From the NCBI GenBank assembly GCA_019358985.1, contig JAHHIJ010000024.1, positions 1 through 64,000 of the forward strand: 64,000 bases of DNA, read 5' to 3'. Source of the stretch: Tolypothrix brevis GSE-NOS-MK-07-07A. GTDB taxonomy: Bacteria; Cyanobacteriota; Cyanobacteriia; Cyanobacteriales; Nostocaceae. This document shows positions 1-9,412 of this stretch, one piece after another. Position numbers and translations under genes: made by a program. Position 1 is the stretch's first letter; each line of letters begins with the position of its first letter. Under the pieces are notes generated by a model that saw nothing but the letters and a program-made list of their open reading frames with translations, ran no database searches and had not been told where the DNA came from.

Positions 1-176
1 AATCCGGCGGAACGTCTGTACAAATCCGGCGGAACGTCTGTACAAATCCGGCGGAACGTCTGTACAAATCCGGCGGAACGTCTGTACAAATCCGGCGGAA
101 CGTCTGTACAAATCCGGCGGAACGTCTCTACAAATCCGGCGGAACGTCTGTACAAATCCGGCGGAACGTCTGTACA
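1..176. repeat. 22-bp tandem array, eight copies
   Basis: Eight head-to-tail copies of a 22-bp unit starting AATCCGGCGGAACGTC fill 1-176. All look identical except the sixth (111-132), which reads CTCTACA where the others read CTGTACA. The unit matches the right half of the GTAGAGACGTTCC-type palindrome that occurs singly many times in this window, so the array looks like amplification of a half-element. It is cut by the window edge and may continue upstream. Confidence 0.95.
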
Positions 177-263
177 AATAAGGGTTTTAATATTACAATC
201 ATCCGCAAATTTTTTTTTCTTCATATTTCAAATCAGCAACGTCAGAAATATTGTTCAATATTA

Positions 264-296
264 TTAACAAAAAATCAAAGTATCCGGGAATATACT
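264..296 (+). promoter_or_regulatory. Putative promoter or operator upstream of tpsA-like gene
   Basis: TTAACAAAAA is followed by GGGAATATACTGTGA. TTAACA and TATACT are separated by exactly 21 bp. The same two words with the same spacing occur upstream of the transporter gene at 4383-4415. TATACT is a good -10 box, but 21 bp is too long for a normal sigma-70 spacer, so TTAACA may be an activator site instead. The rest of 177-400 shows only AT-rich DNA and the mRNA leader. Confidence 0.5.
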
Positions 297-400
297 GTGA
301 GTATTAATTCGGTGCATCCACAGTATAAGTTCGCGCAGTGTTAAGAGAGTCACTGGCGAACCCGGAGGGTAAAATTACAGATAGTAGGGACTGAGGCTCT

Positions 401-3400
401 ATGACTGGAAACTGGAGACACGGTTGCTTGCGGTTGGGATTGGTAATGGTTTTGGGGGTTCAAGGAGCGATCGCCATACCTCATTATGCCCAAGCTCAAC
501 AAGTAGTACCAGATGCTACTTTACCGCTCAACTCAACAGTAAGTGTCAATGGCAACAACTTCATAATTAATGGTGGAACTCAAGCAGGGGGAAATTTATT
601 CCACAGCTTTAGTGAATTCTCTGTTCCCACCAACGGTTTTGCTTTTTTTAACAATGCCCAGACGATACAAAACATCATCAGTCGGGTAACAGGTTCATCT
701 GTATCCAATATTGACGGTATCCTGGGGGCAAATGGTACGGCTAATCTATTTTTACTCAATCCTAACGGAATTGTTTTTGGACCCAATGCCAGATTAAATC
801 TTGGCGGTTCATTTGTTGCAAGTACAGCAAGTAGCTTGAATTTTGCTGATGGGACAAAATTCAGTGCAACAATACCTCAAAATACACCTTTGTTAACAGT
901 CAGTGTTCCCCTTGGCTTGCAGTTTGGCACAAATGCCGGAAGTATCCAAAATCAATCTAGTATTTTACTAGTTCAGCCAGGTAATACTTTGGCGTTGGTT
1001 GGTGGCGATGTCAGCTTAAATGGGGGAATTATTGGGACTTTAAATGGTCAAATAGAGTTGGGAGGTTTAGCAGCATCGGGAATTGTCGGGCTGAATGCTG
1101 ATAATCTGCGCTTGAGTTTTCCTGAGGGAGTGCAACGAGCAGATGTATCACTTACCAATGGGGCTACAGTTAATGTATTTGGGGGTGGAGGTAATATTGC
1201 TGTCAATGCCCGCAACCTAAATATTTCTGGAGGTAGTCAGATTGCTGCTGCTATACAGCAAGGTTTGGAAGCACTTGATAGTAGAGCAGCAAATATAGAG
1301 ATTGATGCTACTGACACGGTGACACTTGATGGGACAACTTCTACAGCATCCCCTAGTGGTATCGCTAATTTTGTACAAGGAGTTGGAACTGCGGGGAATA
1401 TCTTGATTAACACAGGTTCCCTAAATATTATTGGTAATGCCCTAATAAGTTCTGTGACTCAAGGACAAGGCGATGGCGGTAGTGTGACTATTCGCGCTCA
1501 TGATGAAGTTTCGCTGTCAGGAAGCTCGATATTGAGCGGAGTAGATTCCTCAGGGATTGGCAATGGAGGTGATATTAATATCCAAGCGCGATCGCTTTCA
1601 TTATCTGACGGTGCCCGAATAGGTTTTGTGACTACCGGACAAGGCGATGCTGGTAGTGTGACTATTCGCGTTAGAGATGCAGTTTCGCTGTCAGGAAGCT
1701 CGATATTGAGCGTAGTAGATTTCTCAGGGATTGGCAATGGAGGTGATATTAATATCCAAGGGCGATCGCTTTCATTATCTGACGGTGCTCAACTAGCTAC
1801 AAGCACCCTTGGTACAGGTAATGCGGGGAATATCCAAATTAATACACTTGATAACATTTCTATCAACAACGGTTCTTTAGTACGAGCAGATACATTTAGC
1901 AACGGAAATGCAGGCAATATCGCGATTCAAGCTGGTGGTGCAGTATCTTTTGATGGCATTGGCTCCTTTGGGGTAACTAGTGGGGTATTCACCTTAGTGG
2001 GAACAGGACTAGGGTTTGTTGGTACGGGAAGAGGTGGTGACATTAATATTAATGGGCGATCGCTTTCTCTGACAAATGGTGCTCAACTCAATGCCAGTAC
2101 CTTTGGACAAGGGAATGCAGGCAATGTAAACATTCGAGCTAGAGATGCAGTTTCTTTGCTCAATGATGCCTTGATAAGTGCTGAAACCTTTGGACAGGGA
2201 ACCGGAGGAAATATAACAGTTACGGCGGAAAAGCTGGTTGCACAAAACGGGGGACAAATTTCGGCAGGTTCTGGAAGAGAAAACGTGTCCGGAAACTTTG
2301 GGCGAGGTGGAAACATCACCATCAATGTCTCTGACTTAGTAGAATTAGATGGGGAAGGTAATCAAAATCGCGGCGGTTTGTTCACTGAAACTGCTAGCCC
2401 TAGTCGTGCGGGAGATTTAACGGTTAATACTAGGCAGTTAATTGTCAAAAATGGCGCAGCGGTTTCATCAGGTCACTCTGGTAGTGGAAGCTTAGGAGGC
2501 GATGGAGGTAACTTGACTATCAACGCTACTGAGTTCATCGACTTAATTGGACGAGGTAGTAGAAGAAGCGCCCTAGTTACTGAAGTAAATAGCTTAGGCA
2601 ATGCTGGAAACCTGACAATTACTACTGGGCGACTAAGTGTTAGAGACGGTGCAATAGTAACATCCTCTACTCTTGGTAAGGGAAATGCTGGCAGCATATT
2701 TGTGCAAGCTAATAACTCTGTCGAGCTTGACCAAGGCTTAATCTTTAGCATCATTCAACAGGGAGCAGAGGGTATAGCGGGTGACATCGATATTTGGACG
2801 CGCCAACTATCTCTGAAAAACGGTGGTCAAATAGCAGCTTCTGTTTCCCGTCAAGAAGGAAATATTCCTGGTGGACGAGGTAGGGGTGGAAATATTCGAG
2901 TTAATGCTTCTGAAGCAGTTAATATCTCTGGGGTCGATCCAGATGGTCAGTTCTCAAGTGGAGTGTTTACAAACACTCAAAGAGGGGCAAGTGGTCAGGG
3001 CGGAGACATTACAGTTAATACCAATGCCTTTCGTATAGCAGATGGTGCAGTAGTAACTGCCCAAACTCTAAATTCTGGTGACGGAGGAAACATCACCATA
3101 AATGCTAATACCTTTGAGGCTGATGGTGGTGGACAAATTCTCACTAGCACTTTTGACCGTGGTAATGCAGGTAATATTATTCTTAATGCCACTAACAGCA
3201 TCGTCCTCTCAGGCACTGACCCCAACTTTGCTAATCGCTTCGCTCAATTTGGTAGAGATGTCGTTGCCAATACAGGATCTGCTAGTGGTCTATTTGCCAA
3301 CACATCTGCTGAATCTACAGGGAATGGTGGCACAATATCGATTGATCCCATGCAGCTAACCATCACCGATGGTGCTGGTGTTGCAGTTGGTAGCCAAGGT

Positions 3401-4189
3401 AGAGGAAATGCAGGCAACTTGAAAATTCAGGCAGGTGTTGTTACTTTAGACCGTCGGGGGTTTCTCTCTGCGGATACATCGAGTGTTAACGGCGGAGATA
3501 TTACACTACAGGCACAGGATTATTTACTCTTACGAAATAACAGCCGAATTTCTACTAATGCGGGTACAGTTCAAGCTGGTGGTGATGGTGGCAATATAAC
3601 TATCAACACACCATTCATCATCGCTGTACCTAATGAAGATAGTGACATCTTGGCTAATGCTTTCAGTGGCAGAGGTGGCAGAGTAAACATTACAGCAAAT
3701 GGCGTTTATGGTATTCAATTCCGTTCCCAACCAACTTTACAAAGTGATATTACTGCTAGTTCCACATTAGGTGTTGCTGGTGTCGTCGAAATTATTACCC
3801 CAGATATAGACCCAACTCGTGGATTAAACGCCCTACCCGCAGTTGTAGTCAATTCACCAGGGCTAGCTGCCTCTAATTGTAATGCCTTTATTGGCAAAAA
3901 AGGTAGCGAATTTACGATTACCGGACGAGGTGGTTTACCTCTTAGTCCTGATGATTTTCTCAGCGGTGATGTAGTGTGGTCTGATACTCGCGTCTCGGCA
4001 ATGACGACGCAAAGGCAAAATTTGAACACTACCACTGCCAAGTTTGTTGACCGTTCTCCAGTTGCGATCGCACCTGCTACTGGTTGGATATTTAACAACA
4101 AAGGCGAAGTAACGCTGATTTCTCAAGTATCTGATGCTGTTCCTCAGGATTTTGGTACTTGTGCGGGTAGTTTGTCAAGCTCAAATTGA
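401..4189 (+). CDS. Two-partner secretion exoprotein (TpsA-like, filamentous haemagglutinin N-terminal domain)
   Basis: This is a large secreted protein of 1262 residues, probably exported to the cell surface or medium. It has an N-terminal signal peptide of about 32 residues and then a filamentous haemagglutinin N-terminal (TPS) domain at about 35-160 with the family words NLFHSF and NPNGIVFGPNA. The rest is a long repetitive region rich in G, N, S and T with recurring GNAGNI-type turns, as expected of a right-handed beta-helix. The C-terminus carries TGRGGLPLSPDDFL and VVWSDTR, shared with the second exoprotein at 22560-24932. The TPS domain is what a TpsB transporter recognises, and such a gene follows directly at 4511. 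Ligand or target is unknown. The family assignment is firm; adhesion or any other role is inference. Confidence 0.93.
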   Translation: MTGNWRHGCLRLGLVMVLGVQGAIAIPHYAQAQQVVPDATLPLNSTVSVNGNNFIINGGTQAGGNLFHSFSEFSVPTNGFAFFNNAQTIQNIISRVTGSSVSNIDGILGANGTANLFLLNPNGIVFGPNARLNLGGSFVASTASSLNFADGTKFSATIPQNTPLLTVSVPLGLQFGTNAGSIQNQSSILLVQPGNTLALVGGDVSLNGGIIGTLNGQIELGGLAASGIVGLNADNLRLSFPEGVQRADVSLTNGATVNVFGGGGNIAVNARNLNISGGSQIAAAIQQGLEALDSRAANIEIDATDTVTLDGTTSTASPSGIANFVQGVGTAGNILINTGSLNIIGNALISSVTQGQGDGGSVTIRAHDEVSLSGSSILSGVDSSGIGNGGDINIQARSLSLSDGARIGFVTTGQGDAGSVTIRVRDAVSLSGSSILSVVDFSGIGNGGDINIQGRSLSLSDGAQLATSTLGTGNAGNIQINTLDNISINNGSLVRADTFSNGNAGNIAIQAGGAVSFDGIGSFGVTSGVFTLVGTGLGFVGTGRGGDININGRSLSLTNGAQLNASTFGQGNAGNVNIRARDAVSLLNDALISAETFGQGTGGNITVTAEKLVAQNGGQISAGSGRENVSGNFGRGGNITINVSDLVELDGEGNQNRGGLFTETASPSRAGDLTVNTRQLIVKNGAAVSSGHSGSGSLGGDGGNLTINATEFIDLIGRGSRRSALVTEVNSLGNAGNLTITTGRLSVRDGAIVTSSTLGKGNAGSIFVQANNSVELDQGLIFSIIQQGAEGIAGDIDIWTRQLSLKNGGQIAASVSRQEGNIPGGRGRGGNIRVNASEAVNISGVDPDGQFSSGVFTNTQRGASGQGGDITVNTNAFRIADGAVVTAQTLNSGDGGNITINANTFEADGGGQILTSTFDRGNAGNIILNATNSIVLSGTDPNFANRFAQFGRDVVANTGSASGLFANTSAESTGNGGTISIDPMQLTITDGAGVAVGSQGRGNAGNLKIQAGVVTLDRRGFLSADTSSVNGGDITLQAQDYLLLRNNSRISTNAGTVQAGGDGGNITINTPFIIAVPNEDSDILANAFSGRGGRVNITANGVYGIQFRSQPTLQSDITASSTLGVAGVVEIITPDIDPTRGLNALPAVVVNSPGLAASNCNAFIGKKGSEFTITGRGGLPLSPDDFLSGDVVWSDTRVSAMTTQRQNLNTTTAKFVDRSPVAIAPATGWIFNNKGEVTLISQVSDAVPQDFGTCAGSLSSSN
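1454..1801 (+). repeat. 174-bp direct duplication inside the exoprotein gene
   Basis: Two adjacent units of 174 bp (1454-1627 and 1628-1801) are nearly identical. Both contain the words GTGACT, TCGCTGTCAGGAAGC and GCGATCGCTTTCATTATC in the same order. The period is 58 codons, so the reading frame is kept and the product gains whole beta-helix turns. Confidence 0.85.
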
Positions 4190-4244
4190 AAGGGAGATTA
4201 TCTTTTTGGCGTTGCATATTTAGGGGATGTTTTTTTAACGTATT

Positions 4245-4273
4245 GTAAAGACGTTCCAGCGGAACGTCTCTAC
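4245..4273. repeat. Dispersed palindrome, TTCC-core type
   Basis: A 29-bp imperfect palindrome with outer arms GTAAAGACG and CGTCTCTAC and inner arms GTTCC and GGAAC. It lies in the 321-bp gap between the exoprotein and its transporter. The gap also holds the phrase AACGCAGAGGTACGCAGAG, a low-complexity motif that recurs near 32150, and the putative promoter at 4383. Confidence 0.85.
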
Positions 4274-4382
4274 GATTCGTCCCTGGATTATTTTTTTAAC
4301 GCAGAGGTACGCAGAGAATGCAAAGAAAATACATGTTTATTAACATGCGATCGCTCGAAGAAAGTATGATTTTTTAGAAAAG

Positions 4383-4415
4383 TTAACAAAAATTCCTTGT
4401 GTAAGGGAATATACT
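4383..4415 (+). promoter_or_regulatory. Putative promoter or operator upstream of tpsB-like gene
   Basis: TTAACA, 21 bp, then TATACT inside GGGAATATACTGTGA. It is the same bipartite motif as at 264-296. It lies 96 bp before the start codon, against 105 bp for the upstream gene. The match suggests the transporter has its own promoter, coordinated with the exoprotein. Confidence 0.5.
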
Positions 4416-4510
4416 GTGAATGTCAATTTGAAGATTGCTAGTAAAAATCAGCAGAAAGTGAAGACAATACGTGAAATTACAGAAGTATTATTAGGGAGAG
4501 GTAACTCTCA

Positions 4511-6445
4511 ATGACCTACAGTTGGAAACTCTTATGTATTCGATTGGGATTATTGATAATTTTGGGGGAGGTAGAAGCTTTATCTGTCGCAAACAGTGTT
4601 TTGGCAGAAAGCACCATGCCATCTAACGAAAGTACTCAGATTCAACTTGGGGAGATTTTAGAGTTAGATGCAGCTTCTGTGCTGTTTCCACCAGCATCAG
4701 CAAATACGGCTCAACTTCTCCAGCCAATTGAAACTGCCCAAACTCAGCCACCATCAGATATACTTCGCCGACGTAACCAGAATAATCCCACGGTTCCACC
4801 AAGTATATTCCGCCGACCAAACGAAGACAATCCGCCTACTTTACCAGAAAAGATTCCAACTCTCCCACCTCCAGAAGAGTTGTTTCCTTCACCTGTGGCA
4901 CCTTCGACGACTCCGGAAGTACCTCCCAATCAGTTCTCTGGAAATATCAGAGTTGACCGCTTTAACGTAGTTGGTAATACTGTATTCAGCCCTGAAGAAT
5001 TTGCGGAAGTTACCAAAGAGTTTGTTAATAAATCGATTACCTTTGCTCAACTACTACAAGCTTCGGAAGCAGTTACTAAACTATACCGCGATAAAGGTTA
5101 TATTACGTCCGGCGCATTTATCCCCGCTAACCAAACCTTTAGAAGTAGGGGAAGTATCATCACCATTCAAGTTGTGGAAGGTGGTTTGGAAAGCATCCAA
5201 GTTAATGGTTTAAGGCGACTTAACCCTAATTATGTCCGCAGTCGGATTGCGGTAGCGACTGGCAAACCCCTGAACGTAAATAAACTTTTACAAGCACTGC
5301 AACTGCTTCAACTCAATCCATTAATTAAAAATATTTCTGCGGAACTAGCAACTGGGGCAAATGTTGGTAGTAGTATATTAATTGTCAGAACAAGTGAAAC
5401 AAAGACATTCACAACTGAAATTAGCTTAGATAATAATCGTTCCCCCAGTATTGGCAGCTTTCAACGGCAAATTCAATTTAACGAAAATAACTTGTCGGGA
5501 TTGGGAGATAATTTAAATGTTGCTTACGCCAACACTGATGGTAGCAACGATGTTGAGGCAAGTTACACTCTGCCGATAAATGCTTATAATGGAACGTTGC
5601 AATTTAGCTATAATTATACAAATAGCCGTGTAATTGAAGAACCGTTTGACGCTTTAGATATCCAGGGAACATCACAAGACTTTTCCATCACATTGCGTCA
5701 ACCAATAGTGCAAACCCCCAACGAAGAATTTGCTTTGGGAGTAACTGCATCTCGTCGGGAAAGTGATGTTGGTTTTTTGGAATCTGTTATCGGTGAAAGA
5801 TTGCCATTTCCTTCTCCTGGTGCTAGGGATGGAGAGACACGGTTATCAATATTACGCTTTTTTCAAGATTGGACTAAACGCAATAGCCGACAAGTCTTGG
5901 CAGGGCGATCGCAATTTAGTTTTGGAATAGATGCATTCGATGCTACAATTAATCCAAATGCACCCGATGGTCAATTTTTCTCCTGGCGAGGACAAGGACA
6001 GTGGGTCAGGCTTTTAGCTCCAGATACATTACTCATAGTCCGTGCCGATGCTCAATTATCAGATAGACCATTAGTGCCTTTAGAGCAGTTTGGTTTGGGA
6101 GGTCAACGCACTGTGCGCGGTTATCGTCAAGATTTGTTGCTAGTTGATAAAGCCTTTTTAGCTTCTATCGAATTAAGATATCCAATTTTGCGCGTTCCAC
6201 AAGTGGGAGGTGTGCTACAAATTACTCCATTCGTTGATTTTGGTACTGGTTCGGGTGGTACTAGTACAGAGGTTGCCAATGCTCCTAATAGTCTTGCTTC
6301 AACTGGGTTGGGTTTATTGTGGCAAAGCGACAGAATCAATGCTCGTTTTGACTGGGGCATTCCTTTAGTTTCTGTAGATTCACGTAGGAATTCTTTGCAA
6401 GAAGATGGTTTGCATTTTTCTATAGTTTATAGGCAACCATTTTGA
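4511..6445 (+). CDS. ShlB/FhaC-type two-partner secretion transporter (TpsB)
   Basis: An outer-membrane Omp85-superfamily beta-barrel that would export the neighbouring TPS-domain proteins. Of 644 residues, about 1-32 form a signal peptide and about 75-140 a proline-rich linker. The POTRA region at about 145-290 starts at VDRFNVVGNTVF, and the 16-strand barrel fills the rest. The conserved loop-6 motif VRGY is near residue 536, and the chain ends in an aromatic residue (QPF), as usual for barrel insertion. The first 25 codons and leader resemble those of the exoprotein gene at 401, suggesting a duplicated promoter-signal cassette. The nearest partner is the protein at 401-4189, and the second exoprotein at 22560-24932 could use it too. 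Confidence 0.93.
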   Translation: MTYSWKLLCIRLGLLIILGEVEALSVANSVLAESTMPSNESTQIQLGEILELDAASVLFPPASANTAQLLQPIETAQTQPPSDILRRRNQNNPTVPPSIFRRPNEDNPPTLPEKIPTLPPPEELFPSPVAPSTTPEVPPNQFSGNIRVDRFNVVGNTVFSPEEFAEVTKEFVNKSITFAQLLQASEAVTKLYRDKGYITSGAFIPANQTFRSRGSIITIQVVEGGLESIQVNGLRRLNPNYVRSRIAVATGKPLNVNKLLQALQLLQLNPLIKNISAELATGANVGSSILIVRTSETKTFTTEISLDNNRSPSIGSFQRQIQFNENNLSGLGDNLNVAYANTDGSNDVEASYTLPINAYNGTLQFSYNYTNSRVIEEPFDALDIQGTSQDFSITLRQPIVQTPNEEFALGVTASRRESDVGFLESVIGERLPFPSPGARDGETRLSILRFFQDWTKRNSRQVLAGRSQFSFGIDAFDATINPNAPDGQFFSWRGQGQWVRLLAPDTLLIVRADAQLSDRPLVPLEQFGLGGQRTVRGYRQDLLLVDKAFLASIELRYPILRVPQVGGVLQITPFVDFGTGSGGTSTEVANAPNSLASTGLGLLWQSDRINARFDWGIPLVSVDSRRNSLQEDGLHFSIVYRQPF

Positions 6446-6490
6446 TTTTTTGTAAATCAAGTTTTTGAGAAAAAGTTTTCTTAAAAGGTA

Positions 6491-6539
6491 GTAAGGACTT
6501 CAGTCCTTAAAACGATTGATATGAGCGCTCTTTGCGCTC
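6491..6539. repeat. Two small hairpins of a dispersed repeat
   Basis: AAGGACT/AGTCCTT (6493-6508) is followed by GAGCGC/GCGCTC (6523-6539) and the word ACTACG. Similar units are at 22386-22403 and 61761-61776. It lies between the transporter and the CHAT gene and could attenuate readthrough, but it has no clear T-run. Confidence 0.6.
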
Positions 6540-6580
6540 ACTACGGTAGAGTATTTTACGTTTTTTATATTATATAATTT

Positions 6581-9412
6581 ATGTCTAAAGTTATTATTCT
6601 CGCCTTTGCTCAAATAGCAGTCGTTAGTAGCACATTTGCTTTAACGGCTGATGCAGTTTCTAAACCTAATTATCCAATTGAGATTAGTCAACAAATTCAG
6701 TCTCGTAATGGGAAACAACTGTTGCAGCAAGGTTTGAAATTATATCAAACAGAACAGTTTTCCCAATCTGTGGAAATTTTACTAAAGGCAGTTCAAGCCT
6801 TTAAGAGTCAGGGGGATGGCTTAAATCAAGCTTTTGCGTTAAATTATCTCGCATTAGCGTATCAGCAACAAGGTGATTTACCCCAGGCAAGTAAAGCGAT
6901 CGCCGAAAGTTTACTGCTATTATCAAAAAATCAAAGAAATTCTCCAGAATATTTATCAGTACGCGGGCAAGCTTTTAATACCCAAGGTCAGATACAACTA
7001 GCTCAAGGGCAATCTAACAAAGCTCTTGCTAGTTGGGAAGAAGCGACTTCTATATATAGTAGAAATAAGGATAATGCTGGTAAAATTGGTAGTCAAATGA
7101 ACCAAGCCCAAGCATTGCAAACCTTGGGACTTTATCGACGCGCTTTGATTACTCTAAACCAGGTAAATCAACAGTTGCAACAACAACCCGACTCTCTGCT
7201 CAAGGCAAATGGATTATTGAGCTTGGGTAATGCTTTACGAGTTGCGGGAGTTTTAGATCAGAACAGAGAAAGTACTAGCATAAATAGCCTTGTGACTGGG
7301 CAAGCTATATTGCGAAGATTAGAAGAAAAAGATTCAATAGCCTTGCAATTCAGCCGACTGGGTTCGCTACAAGCTTTAGAGCAAAGTTTGACAGTAGCCG
7401 AAAAACTCAATTCTCCAGAAATGGTGGGAGAAATTCAGCTAAATTTAGGAAACACTGCTCAAGCGCTGCGAAATACTACTGAAGATAAGGAAAAGTATAC
7501 TAATCTTGCATTACAATATTACCAGAAAGCTGCTGCAACTGCTGTTTTACCCACAACACGACTGCAAGCACAACTGAATCAACTGCGTTTATCGATACAA
7601 ACAAATAAACCAATTCCTTCCCAAGTTTCCTGGAGGGAAATTCAATCTCAACTTGCCACTTTAGCACCTAGTCGCAAGATTATTTATGCGAGGATTAATC
7701 TTAGCCAAAGTCTAGCTTGTCTTAAACTGAAAACTGAAGCAACGGCAATGAATTTACCTTGTCTGAGTCCAGATATTCAGGAAAAAGAAGCACAAATCAG
7801 TGATAAAAGCAAGGCTACACCAATTATCAACGCTCAAGCATCAGAGACTCCCGAATGGCTAGAGATTGCTCAGATAGCAAAAACAGCCGTAGATCAAGCC
7901 AAGAGTTTAGGAGACAAGCGTGCTGAAGCTTATGCTTTAGGTACTTTGGGAGGGATATATGAACAAACTAACCAATTAGCGATCGCTCAAACACAAACTC
8001 AGCAAGCTTTGACAATAGCTGAAAGTATTGAAGCACCAGATATCGGCTATCGTTGGCAATGGCAGCTAGGACGAATATTAAATGCCAAAGGGGAGAAAAA
8101 AGGAGCGATCGCTGCATATACTAAAGCTGTAGACAACCTCAAGTCTATACGTCGTGATTTAGTTGCCATCAATCCGGATGTGCAGTATTCTTTTAAACAG
8201 GGAGTTGAGCCAATCTTTCGTCAACTTGTCAGCTTGTTATTAGAATCTAAAGAACCTAGTCAAGACAATCTCAAGTCAGCGAGAAATGTCATTGAATCAC
8301 TGCGATTGGCTGAACTAGATAACTACTTTCGGCTAGCTTGTATTAACGCACAACGCGTCGAGATTGACGAAGTGGATCGGACAGCAGCAGTGATTTATCC
8401 AGTAATTTTGAGCGATCGCTTGGAACTAATCGTTTCCCTACCTTCCTCTTTATCTAACCAGAAAGCTAACCAAAAAGCCGAGCAGACGTTTATTCATCGC
8501 ACAAAAAATCTCTCCAAGGATGAAGTTAGAAAAACTGTCGAACAACTGCGGCAAAATTTAGAAACTCGCTCTACTAATGAGTTTAAAAAACAGTCCCAAG
8601 AAGTATACAACTGGATAATTGCACCAATCGCAGCTGAATTAGCAGAGCGTAAAATCAAAAACTTAGTATTTATCTTAGACGATCCTCTAGGAAATATTCC
8701 CATGGGTGCATTGTATGATGGTAAGCAATATCTGATCGAGAAATATAACGTTGCTGTTACACCAGGTTTAGAACTGCTTAGCCCGAAACCCATCCCACGT
8801 AAAGGTTTGCGAATTATTGCCGGTGGATTAACCGAAGCTAGCCAGAACTTTCCAGCGTTGCCCAACGTGAAAGTTGAACTGGATGCCATCAAATCAAAAG
8901 TTAGCGATACTCGTGTGCTGCTCAATAACAAATTTACCAAAAATGCGATCGAAGATGCCGTGCAGTCGTTAAGTGTGCCTGTAGTTCACTTAGCAACTCA
9001 TGGTCAATTTAGTTCCAAAGCAGAAGATACCTTTATTTTGACATATGGTGATCAAGTCATCAATGTTAGAGATTTGAATGGTTTACTCCAAAGCAGAGAA
9101 ACCAACCAACGAGGTGCTGTTGAGCTACTTGTTCTCAGTGCTTGCTCAACAGCTACAGGAGACACACGATCTGACTTAGGAATTGCTGGAGTTGCCGTGC
9201 GTTCTGGAGCACGTAGTACATTAGCATCGCTTTGGACTGTAGACGATGAAGGAACTTCTCTCCTCATGCGTGAGTTTTACACACAGTTAAAGCAAGGTAA
9301 TATTACTAAAGCACAAGCGATTAAGAACGCTCAAGTTAGCCTGTTGAAAAATCCTCTCTATGAGCATCCATATTATTGGGCACCCTTTGTTTTGGTAGGT
9401 AATTGGCTATAA
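6581..9412 (+). CDS. TPR-CHAT caspase-like protease-domain protein
   Basis: A 943-residue protein with a probable N-terminal signal peptide (about 1-24). TPR-type helical repeats run from about 40 to 560, and a C-terminal CHAT domain from about 650 to 943. The caspase-like dyad is present: His807 in HLATHGQF and Cys855 in SACSTATG, so the enzyme is probably active. CHAT domains are related to separases and caspases and are usually activated through their helical repeats. The gene follows the secretion pair in the same direction, and its stop overlaps the end of the CHASE2-kinase gene on the other strand by 6 bp. Processing of the exoprotein or another envelope protein is an attractive but unproven role. 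The signal peptide, if real, would put it in the periplasm. Confidence 0.9.
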   Translation: MSKVIILAFAQIAVVSSTFALTADAVSKPNYPIEISQQIQSRNGKQLLQQGLKLYQTEQFSQSVEILLKAVQAFKSQGDGLNQAFALNYLALAYQQQGDLPQASKAIAESLLLLSKNQRNSPEYLSVRGQAFNTQGQIQLAQGQSNKALASWEEATSIYSRNKDNAGKIGSQMNQAQALQTLGLYRRALITLNQVNQQLQQQPDSLLKANGLLSLGNALRVAGVLDQNRESTSINSLVTGQAILRRLEEKDSIALQFSRLGSLQALEQSLTVAEKLNSPEMVGEIQLNLGNTAQALRNTTEDKEKYTNLALQYYQKAAATAVLPTTRLQAQLNQLRLSIQTNKPIPSQVSWREIQSQLATLAPSRKIIYARINLSQSLACLKLKTEATAMNLPCLSPDIQEKEAQISDKSKATPIINAQASETPEWLEIAQIAKTAVDQAKSLGDKRAEAYALGTLGGIYEQTNQLAIAQTQTQQALTIAESIEAPDIGYRWQWQLGRILNAKGEKKGAIAAYTKAVDNLKSIRRDLVAINPDVQYSFKQGVEPIFRQLVSLLLESKEPSQDNLKSARNVIESLRLAELDNYFRLACINAQRVEIDEVDRTAAVIYPVILSDRLELIVSLPSSLSNQKANQKAEQTFIHRTKNLSKDEVRKTVEQLRQNLETRSTNEFKKQSQEVYNWIIAPIAAELAERKIKNLVFILDDPLGNIPMGALYDGKQYLIEKYNVAVTPGLELLSPKPIPRKGLRIIAGGLTEASQNFPALPNVKVELDAIKSKVSDTRVLLNNKFTKNAIEDAVQSLSVPVVHLATHGQFSSKAEDTFILTYGDQVINVRDLNGLLQSRETNQRGAVELLVLSACSTATGDTRSDLGIAGVAVRSGARSTLASLWTVDDEGTSLLMREFYTQLKQGNITKAQAIKNAQVSLLKNPLYEHPYYWAPFVLVGNWL

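Noticed and set aside
1-176. CRISPR array
   Set aside because: The 22-bp units are contiguous with no unique spacers, so this is a simple tandem repeat.
3102-3359. Reading frames overlapping the exoprotein gene in other frames
   Set aside because: They mirror the repetitive codons of the real gene and have no family features or start context.
4668-4970. 100-residue frame inside the transporter gene
   Set aside because: Composition follows the proline-rich linker read in another frame; the main frame has clear POTRA and barrel features.
8494-8940. 148-residue minus-strand frame within the CHAT gene
   Set aside because: It lies opposite the catalytic domain, whose motifs fix the plus-strand frame; no recognisable family.
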